From Chionis minor (Eukaryota; Chordata; Aves; Charadriiformes; Chionididae): a stretch of 64,000 bases of DNA. This document shows positions 56,301-64,000 of the stretch, piece by piece; the stretch's first letter is position 1; each line of letters begins with the position of its first letter. The notes under the pieces are model-generated. The model worked only from the letters and a program-made list of their open reading frames with translations. It was not told the DNA's origin and made no database searches. The position numbers and the translations under genes are program-made. The stretch covers positions 62,001 through 126,000 of the forward strand of contig VZSF01011296.1 in NCBI GenBank assembly GCA_013398295.1. The letters are read 5' to 3'.

Positions 56301-59300
56301 AGCATTTTGCTTGTTTGGGCTTTTTTTATGCTCTGGAGATTTTTTAATTTTTTTTTTTTTTTTTTAGTATTAGTACAGTGCAGCCTGCTGTGTGCTGAAT
56401 CAAATTCAGCATATCAGATTACCTGTGTATCTCCATTTTTTTGTTGCTTCTGCGAATACAGATGACATTAACTTAAATGAAAACAGTAACAGAGCTCCAG
56501 CAACAATGTTAAGGTTTGCTTTCTTTGTATTCTATTCCTACTCTCAAATGTTTTCCCAATTTTATTTTCAAATAAAACTTGAGACAAAAGTAAATGCTCT
56601 AATCCGGCAGCAGAACAGCTTTGTGCAGAAATACGATTTTTAAATAAAACCTTCCTTCAAGAAAACAAATCCAAACCACTGCTGAATAGAAACTAATACA
56701 TACATAGTGGTCATAACACTTTGCAGAAAATTCTGCTGTATAATCCTTTGGAAGAATATAAACCCTCTCCATGAGGAACAAAAGAGATTAACTTAGAGCG
56801 AAGGGGTTTTTGCAAAGTGTAAGGGAAGTCAATTTTATTATGGATTTGTTCTTGCCAAAGAATCAATAGACTGTGGTACAGGGTGTAATGATGTTAAATG
56901 GCTCAAGTGTTATACCCAACTAAGAGGCAGATTGTTATCAGTCACCTCTAATGTGAGAAACTGGATAGACTTAGAAAAGTAGGCTAGAGATTAGTGAATG
57001 AACCTGACTGTTTATGTTAGCTTCTGGGGCCACCGGTTTCACAGAAGTGAGGGTCACAGCCAGAGCGAGAGGAGGAAAGACAGAATTGCTCCTGGAATTT
57101 TTCAGTGTATGAAAATCACAAACCTCAAAAGTCCATGAGAGGGAAAATAATTATTAGGAAACTGACTCATCTGCTTCCTACTAGTTCAAGGCAGATGCCT
57201 GTCATTTCTCATATTGTGTAAGTGACGTGATGACAGAAAACAGATTTATGAACATGTCTTGCTGAGTCCAGGCCAATGTGCTCTTTAATCACTGGGGCAA
57301 CTGAGGCAACAGTTGCAGGAAACAGCTTAGGTTCCTAGTTCAGGATCTTTTTCACATGTGTATAATGTACATCAACAACCAAAGGAGAGGAAAAAAAACC
57401 ACCCCAACCAACAAAAACAAACCACCCACAAAAGCCCTGGGCCAGTCAACAACTGAAAGCGAGTTACAGAATTTCTTACCTTTAGGACCTTTACGACCGA
57501 TCTCACCAGGGGGACCTTTAAGGCCAGGCAAGCCACGGGGTCCAAGCTGTCCTGGGAAGCCATTTTCACCAGCAGGCCCTGGAGCACCTGGTGGCCCCGG
57601 TCGGCCAGGAAGACCTGGAGCACCAAATTCTGGCCTCCTAAGGCTGGCTGCCAGCTGAGCTAGTTGTTCTGCAATGAATAGGAGGACAGAATTAAGCAGA
57701 TAGTGGACCTGAATGGAGAGATTCCCACGTTCGCTGAAGAACATGTATTCTCTGCTACAGAAACCAACAGATTGCAGCACCTTCCTTATGTACAATGCTA
57801 TTTACAAACTTTGTTACATATAAGATCTTGGTACTACTAGAGGGAAACCATAGGCACACTGTGAAGCTGGTCACTCTGAAGCCTTCATCTTAAACATTTA
57901 ATGTTTGCAAGCTGAAAGGGTTTTAAGTGTATATGGTTTATTGAGAAAAGTCCTTATTATTTCCTGTCATTTAAATTTCAACTGTCCAGTAAGAAAATTT
58001 ACTCATGCAATTGCTGCCTCTTAAAAGAGCAAATAATTCTCTTTACTACTTGTTAATCCTTATTAAGATACATCTTTGCAAGAAGAACAACTGAAAAGTG
58101 TGAGGGCAGTCATCTACATCGGCCTGCAAAGTAGGTAGGCACAGGCCTTCTTTTTCAGAGGAAATAAACCCTCAAATTGGTGGTCGTGAGCTCAAGTTTG
58201 ATAAGCAATTGAACATTTTATTCATATAGAATAAACTATATATTCATATAGAAAAAACATATTTTCTTAAGGTAAACCATCAGGAGCTTTGCGCAGGCAC
58301 AGGTTCAGTTTGCCGTTCTTTGGAATGGTCTAAGCTAGCTATTCCCTTCTCCTCACCCCTCTTTCAGGCCACTGCTGCAACAGCGTGAGAGCAGTCCTCT
58401 CTTTCCTTAACGTTTCTGTTCCAGACTTCAAATGCATCTTCCAAGTATGCCTTAGAAATAACTTTCTCTGGATAGAGCCACACAAAACTCCATGTGACAT
58501 TTCCTATAAAGTCTGCATGACTTGGCAAGACTAGTCATTTTCTCCCCGCAACCAAGAAAAATTAAGAAGATGGGGGTGGAGTGGTGTAAAGGATCTGAAA
58601 TAAAACAGAAACTATGGCTATGAGGAAGACTGGGAATAGCAATTTGTGGGCAAAGCCTACTCAGGCATGACCTTCAGTTATGGTTGTCTTTAAGCTGACA
58701 AGGTTCCAGGGACACACTTGGATTGATTTTTTTTATTTTTTATTTTTTTTTAAGTGTGGCAGTCTGACAATTATAGGGGCTGACAAGAGGGCTGCAATGA
58801 AGCCGGTCTAGATTTTTCCCATAGCCTTCTCTTCACTGCTAATACTGATGGTTATGAATAAGTTCAAGCATCATGTCTGATTGCACTATAATCCTCCTCA
58901 ATATTACTGTGTCTTTCAAGAGACCACTTTAAAAGGCCTTTTTATCCTATTTATAGAAAGTTTTAAAAAAAACCCCCACCCTTTTGGGCAGTATCAAGTA
59001 CAGTGATGACTACTGAGAATTTTTAGATTAAATCGTGAGCAGCAATTTCATTCTGGTAAACTGTTAACGTTACAAAGACATAATATCCCAAAGGGCATCT
59101 TCAATAGAAAGTACTGAAAAGTCTCTTTTGTGCTTACAGGACAGCATAAATTTTTAAACTCAGTAAATCTCATGTACCCAACAGTATTAGAAAAGCTCAA
59201 GATTTCTCTGTGTGTCAAGAAGAACGAAGCAAATACAATTAGGGGTTTGAACATCTGCCTACTGCTTTCATTTTATGGTATGTTATCCACACAAAGCCTC

Positions 59301-62300
59301 TCTCTGCATTCCTCTCTTTTTTTACCTATTTTGCACACAGTTTGTTTGCTGCAATCTAGTAGCGTACAAACAGTAAAATAAGCTTTCAGTGAAGCTGTGT
59401 ACTTTTATATAAGTAAACATAGCAAGTGATTTCTACAGAAAAATATCTTTCATAAAAACACTCCAGTCTGTCATCTGGTTACTATTGTAATAGCATGGAA
59501 TCAACAGGTAGTTCAAAGAAGCTGCAAAGTATATATAAAATAAGGGACTTCTTTCTCATATTGTGTCCGCCTTCAGATGTGGGAAGATTTTTCTGCCAGG
59601 TCCCCTGCTAAGGCCATGATATTTGTTCTGGGTATGAGTGGGAAAATATTGGTTGCCTCCCCAGCAGTAGATTATCCCGATTTAAAAGCACAAGAAACAT
59701 CAGATACTTTTTAGCATATTTACCTTGCATGACCCTCATGCAAACCTGCTTAATGTGCTGATCAGTTGGTTCTTTTCCCTAGGATTAAAAAAAATAAAGG
59801 TTTAAAAAACACAGTTGATATCACAGTACACTTTATAAGTGTTCCTGATGTGAAAAACGCTGGCCTGTCAATAAAAAGATGTTCCAGTCCCTGCAAGTGC
59901 AACTACTGCAGCTGAAGCCAATTTGACTCGCAAGGTAGACGCTGTGTGGGATACACCTGTGTATCAAACATGGTACGTGCGCTACAGGGGTAGGGTGGGT
60001 GTAAGAAAATGGAACTGAACCGAAAGCTGAGGACCCAAGGATCTAACTGTATACAACCCTAAGATTTCTCTGGCACACAAACGTGCCTGCTGTGAGGTAC
60101 AGTGTGTACTTCAAACCCTACTGTGGCACTCCGGTCTTGCAGGCGTGCGCATCTCCTGCTGCAAGAAGCGGTGTAACAGCTAAGTGTTCAAAAAGATGCC
60201 AACTGTGAAACCAGTACTTACAGCTGGACCCTGGCTGCCAGGCAGGCCTGGGGCACCCTGTTCACCCTGCAAGCCTCGCGGTCCAGGTGAGCCTCGTGGC
60301 CCTTCCATGCCAGGCAGACCCCGACTGCCCTCGGGGCCACGGGAACCAGTCTCGCCAGGATTACCAACCTGACAAAGAGAGAGAGGAATTTCAGCCAACT
60401 GCTATACTAGTGTTAGATTCACTCTGACATACCAGAATGGTGACAGCAGCTATTTGCAAATGCAAAGTAACGAATGCTGGGATCTAGAGAACAGCTTTTT
60501 TTTTTCTTCCAGTAAGCAACTGGAGTCAGTGGTTGTGTCATTTATAAAGTTACAAAGAGGTATGTATTCCTCACTTGAAGGGGAGAAGTGGAAAAATAAG
60601 ATATTTTGTCAAAAGAGGCAAATGGGCATCCATAGTGACATGCACAAGACGATGGGGTTTTTCGTCAAGGAACGGATCTCCTATACTTGGTTTCTACTTC
60701 TGCCCTCGTGCATGTCGAGTGCAATTTTTCTAGACATCAAGTGCCCCTTAAGTTACACAAATTCCAGCTCCCTGCTTGCTCCAAATGCTTTTCACGCTTT
60801 TTCACGCCTTTTTTAGAGCTACCACAGTTTGAGCCTGTATGGTCTAGCCCCAGGCTGCTTCGGAACACACATTTCTGCTTTGTTTACATCTGTCAGAGAC
60901 AGGGCTGGCTTTCCACAGCTTCTAGTGCCTACACTCGAGTTTGCTGGCACGGGAGGAGGGAACATCTTCACACAAACATGCTGACAAACCACCTGAACAG
61001 ATGCATTGCCAGCTTGTTTCACTCGGGGAAGGGATAGAAAGAGCTATTTTACTGGTAAAGCTTCCTCACCCCCAGGGAATGAAAGGATTGATATGGTTAC
61101 ATCCATATGTCCACTTATGTACATTTAATAAATAAAGCTATAGCTTCCGCTCCAGTAAATTTTCTAAAAGATGTGCCAAAAGGCACACCTCAATTTCAAT
61201 ACAAGTTATTTCACTACTATTAATCAATAGTAATACTAACAAAGAAAAATAATAACCAAAAACCAAACAAGCCCCCAAAAACACAACAAAAACCAAAACC
61301 AAACCAAACTTATGGCTTCCCAAAGCTACTGGGAGAAGAAAAAAATAAAAACCAGCAGCCACTGGAAGAGGCTCAAGAACATGGAAATTACTCAACTGTG
61401 ATATCAGTTACAACCACAAGATGGAGCCATTTCAGTTCCATCTACGCTGCATCTCAGGCAGCTGATTGCTGTCCCTGTTAGATGAAAACCCAAAAAACGT
61501 GCTTCAATAGATATATTAAGCAGACAGCAAAGTTCCCTTCGTGGACTCTGCAACCAGGAAGCCATCATCCCTTTCTGGCCCAGCCTGGTGAGTTACCAGG
61601 TTCTATGATGGATTACTCATCCCTGTGTACATGCTCACTAGGATGACAAGCCCTCCAGGCTTTCATCAAGAGGATTTTAAACATCTAGGGGGATAAAACT
61701 ACGGATTTCTCCTCTACTCCACCTCTTCCTCATGTGCTTCCCATAAGATCTTGATCAGCAGTACACACTGTTTAGCTTGCATTTGCCTAGCTTCAAAGTC
61801 ACATGGGCTACTGAGAACACAAGTATAGCTCTTGTGCTGCATTCAACCTCAGTTCCCTGTAGGCAGAACTGATGACATGTTACTATCATAGCCCAGACTG
61901 TTAGCTGCTGTAAGGATCCCACTCTTCACTGATCCTCAAATAAAAGAACGTGTTCAGCTCTTTTCCTTATGTGACATAGAAACTTCTGCTCACCTTGCAC
62001 ATCAATGGTATAATTTTGTTATTAAAAAAAAAAAAAAAAAAAAAATTTTAGGNNNNNNNNNNNNNNNNNNNNNNNNNNNNNNNNNNNNNNNAAAAAAAAA
62101 AAAAAAGATTCTAGGCCAGAAATACATCTGCTTTCACAGACATCGCAGTCCTGCTGCCAGCTTTTTCACAGCTTAAGACTACAGGCTGCACGGAGCCACT
62201 GCACTGAGCCTCCTTTCTATACAACACACTGTACAAAGAGTGCATTCATTTCCTTTAAAAAAAAAAAAAATAAAATTAGTTGGCCAGAAAACTGCTGTTG

Positions 62301-62574
62301 AATAATGCTTCTTTTTTATGGAGCTTAGAATTCAGCATTTAAATTCCTTTCCAAAATTAATTCATTTTAACATTAACTGTATTCAAAATCTAAACAGAAG
62401 AAATGCTGTTGGAACTCATTCAATTTAACTGTGATGAAGAGCTCAGCTCGCTATTTGTATTTTCTTTCTTAAATCAGAAACCCATCTACCTGATCTACTA
62501 GATCTCTGTATTTCTGTAACAGTGCTATTCATTATACTTACAGCTCCCTTTGCTCCTGGTAATCCCATATCACC
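53192..62574 (-). CDS. COL9A1: Collagen alpha-1(IX) chain, 3' part (6 exons, spliced)
   Basis: One of three chains of collagen IX, a FACIT bound to cartilage collagen II/XI fibrils in the extracellular matrix. Minus-strand exons in transcript order: 62574-62542, 60368-60222, 59778-59724, 57668-57480, 54683-54606, 53376-53192. All have AG/GT borders and join into one frame of 228 residues plus stop. Order: the end of COL2 ([21 protein letters not shown]...), NC2 ([20 protein letters not shown], with one Cys), COL1 (with a Gly-Arg-Gly imperfection) and an NC1 tail ([16 protein letters not shown]...). NC2 and NC1 closely match human COL9A1 as I remember it (human about 920 residues). The fibril-binding NC4 domain and first exons lie beyond the right edge. 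The gene converges with COL19A1. Confidence 0.95.
53377..54605 (-). other. COL9A1 intron, 1.2 kb
   Basis: Nothing recognised. Confidence 0.7.
54606..54683 (-). CDS. COL9A1: COL9A1 exon, 78 bp, COL1 with Gly-X-Gly imperfection
   Basis: Encodes [17 protein letters not shown] then YPGPRGLP; phase 1 both sides. The GFPGRGLKG stretch lacks one residue of a triplet (Gly-Arg-Gly). It also holds an Arg-Gly-Asp sequence. Acceptor TTGCTTTAG, donor GTAAAT. Confidence 0.96.
54684..57479 (-). other. COL9A1 intron, 2.8 kb
   Basis: Nothing recognised. A 144-codon + strand ORF (55695-56129) is Leu/Ser/Phe-rich because the stretch is pyrimidine-rich. Confidence 0.65.
57480..57668 (-). CDS. COL9A1: COL9A1 exon, 189 bp, end of NC2 and start of COL1
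   Basis: Encodes [15 protein letters not shown] (end of NC2), then [48 protein letters not shown]. Acceptor TTCATTGCAG, donor GTAAGA, phase 1 both sides. The leucine-rich NC2 end suggests a helix, as in other FACIT chains. Confidence 0.96.
57669..59723 (-). other. COL9A1 intron, 2.1 kb
   Basis: Nothing recognised apart from a T-rich run at about 58730-58752. Confidence 0.7.
59724..59778 (-). CDS. COL9A1: COL9A1 exon, 55 bp, NC2 with cysteine
   Basis: Encodes [18 protein letters not shown] plus the first base of the next Glu codon. The single Cys is a likely partner for interchain disulfide bonding in the collagen IX heterotrimer. Acceptor AATCCTAG, donor GTAAAT. Phase changes from 0 to 1, as in COL19A1. 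Confidence 0.96.
59779..60221 (-). other. COL9A1 intron, 0.44 kb
   Basis: Nothing recognised. Confidence 0.7.
60222..60368 (-). CDS. COL9A1: COL9A1 exon, 147 bp Gly-X-Y (end of COL2)
   Basis: Encodes 49 residues starting [17 protein letters not shown] and ending [13 protein letters not shown], without a break in the triplets. Acceptor CTTTGTCAG, donor GTAAGT, phase 0. Confidence 0.96.
60369..62541 (-). other. COL9A1 intron, 2.2 kb, with assembly gap
   Basis: Contains A-rich tracts and the run of N at 62053-62091. A-C-rich sequence at about 61250-61310. No gene recognised. Confidence 0.7.
62053..62091. other. Assembly gap (39 N) between poly-A runs
   Basis: The undetermined bases are bordered by A-rich runs on both sides (from about 62023 and up to 62106), so the gap arose in a homopolymer. 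The true length is unknown. Confidence 0.95.
62542..62574 (-). CDS. COL9A1: COL9A1 exon, 33 bp Gly-X-Y
   Basis: Encodes [11 protein letters not shown], joined in frame to VGNPGETG of the next exon. Acceptor TTTTGCTTAG, donor GTAAGT. This is the most upstream exon of the gene in the window. Not a multiple of 9, but it keeps frame because the next exon supplies the missing Y residue. Confidence 0.92.
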
Positions 62575-64000
62575 CTAAGCAAAAATAAGACAAACTGCAT
62601 TAGACAAACTGCATTAGAAGAGAGATTCCATTCTCACAGACATTACAAGTGCCGTAAACTTGACATCATTTTTTTCACTATAAAAAATAAGCTCACATAT
62701 TTACTTTATTTATGAAAAATTGCACCTCAAATGAATTACAATTCATTCAGAAATTAACCTTACATTTCAGATTTTTTTGGTAAAACTCCTTTCTCAAAAG
62801 CATTTCTGCAAGGTACAAATAAGAAAGTGTGTTTAATTGGTTTTGTACTGCCTATCTTGAAATTAGACACATGGATGGCTCTAACCTCTGAAACCACTGT
62901 TACAGCACAGGACAATCTTGCCAGATTGCTTGGAAACCCTTAGAGGAAGAATTATTTAATTAGGATTTTCTAATTTGACAGAATTACAGATACTTTACAG
63001 TGTTGTGTTAGCCCTGACAAAACTGCAACAGAAACCAGGCAGGTGTCTACCCAATGTGCTATGAAGAAGCCAAATCCCTAGAAGTTCATGTTCTCAGCAA
63101 CCTGGCACCTGGCTTGAAAAACCGCAAGATCCCTCCATTGCTTGATTGAGAACAATAGTCCGACTACTCAGAAGTTTTTAGTTTTCCCTTTGAATTGGGG
63201 GGAGGGGGGGGAATCTGTTTCAAAATCTTGTAATCACCTATGAAAAAGATTAACTCAACTTCTTCAGTGTTTCCATATTACTCTTGGAGAGATTTCTAAA
63301 AATAGTATTTTCCCAGTTCCTACATGTCATTGGTGAAATAGTTGGTTTCTAAAGGTCAGAGAGGCTACTTTGCCTGTTAATGAATATGTCATAAGTGAAG
63401 TATCAATTGTTATCAGTTTAAAAAACAGACTAACTGGCAGCACATTTAAACAACCCATAGTATTGCTTCCTGGGAATCTCCATAGTGATGGTAAAGCCCC
63501 ATTACTGGACACCTAGCTCACTAGGACCGTTAATTAATTTTAAAAGCCTTTCAGAATTGCAGAGTATAGGAAAAAAGTGCTCATTTCCAGCACACAACCT
63601 GTGTACTGTTTTTTAATAAAGGAGCAGTTTACTTCCTTTTGCAAGAGGAAGTTCTGGGTTTGCTGGATGGGGCCCCATAGGAGCCACTGGATTAGTGCAC
63701 TTCTCTTCCTGTAGGAAAACAAATCCTCTTCGCCCAGGGCACGTGACTCAGGCATTACCCGTGTGAATTCACAACATGCCACTCTCCTGCGGTATATACA
63801 CCTTCCTCCAGCACTTTCACAGTGCCATAGCCTCTTCCCAGACCATTCTCCCCGTCCCTAACAGCTAGTTGCTACATCTTATTTCCGAAGATAAAGGCCA
63901 CGCAAAATATTTCCATCAAGTCTGAGTTATTAAGGATATTGATTATCTGTGCTCCTGTTTCACCTGAATTAAACTAGCTCCTCATCCTCACTGCCTCAAA
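62575..64000 (-). other. COL9A1 intron, partial, over 1.4 kb
   Basis: No further collagen exon found up to the right edge. A 15 bp duplication (AGACAAACTGCATT twice) lies at about 62587-62616. Nothing else recognised. Confidence 0.65.

Noticed and set aside
57356..57658. Plus-strand Gly/Pro-rich ORF opposite a COL9A1 exon
   Set aside because: Same antisense effect; the minus strand has the acceptor, donor, NC2 sequence and frame continuity. The same holds for 60184-60372 and 53152-53547 on the + strand.
63936..63975. Minus-strand AG followed by GTGAAACAGGAGC, resembling a COL9A1 exon start
   Set aside because: The frame gives only one or two triplets and then loses the pattern, with no donor at a fitting distance.

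Overview
This is vertebrate nuclear DNA, almost certainly from a bird. It carries CR1 retrotransposon copies with the avian 3' tail (repeated ATTCTATG-type octamers) and one solo LTR of a type I associate with bird endogenous retroviruses. Coding sequence is sparse: short collagen exons (27-189 bp) separated by introns of 84 bp to 6.4 kb. There are no bacterial operons, CRISPR arrays or tRNA/rRNA genes.

Two FACIT collagen genes lie tail to tail. On the + strand, 193-43281 holds 22 consecutive exons of the 3' part of COL19A1 (collagen alpha-1(XIX)), about 473 residues including the stop-containing last exon; the 5' part lies left of the window. On the - strand, 62574-53192 holds the last six exons of COL9A1 (collagen alpha-1(IX)), about 228 residues; its 5' part lies beyond the right edge. 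I named them from their non-collagenous sequences and from the known COL19A1/COL9A1 neighbourhood in tetrapods (human 6q13). The comparison is from memory, not a database search. The stop codons are about 9.9 kb apart, and the space between holds 3' UTR and intergenic sequence, including one GC/CpG-rich block at about 45.3-45.9 kb.

Layout: 1-14.9 kb, COL19A1 exons of Gly-X-Y repeats with a 5'-truncated CR1 at 13.98-14.56 kb; 14.89-15.07 kb, a non-collagenous interruption split over two exons; 16-27.3 kb, further collagenous exons with two more CR1 copies; 27.3-33.3 kb, a 6 kb intron with the solo LTR; 33.3-43.3 kb, a 171 bp collagenous exon, the helical NC2 segment, COL1 and the two-cysteine NC1 tail; 43.3-53.2 kb, the convergent 3' ends; 53.2-64 kb, COL9A1. 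Both proteins are secreted extracellular-matrix collagens. Collagen IX decorates cartilage fibrils, and collagen XIX is a minor basement-membrane-zone collagen; neither role can be read from this DNA.

The points most worth checking are: the mirrored exon structure of the two gene tails, with a Gly-X-Gly imperfection at the same place in two 78 bp exons; a 27 bp in-frame duplication in COL19A1 whose copies differ only synonymously; a 3 x 35 bp tandem repeat just upstream of a splice acceptor; an unexplained 148-codon ORF in an intron; and the CpG-rich block between the genes. I saw no clear sign of a novel molecular system.
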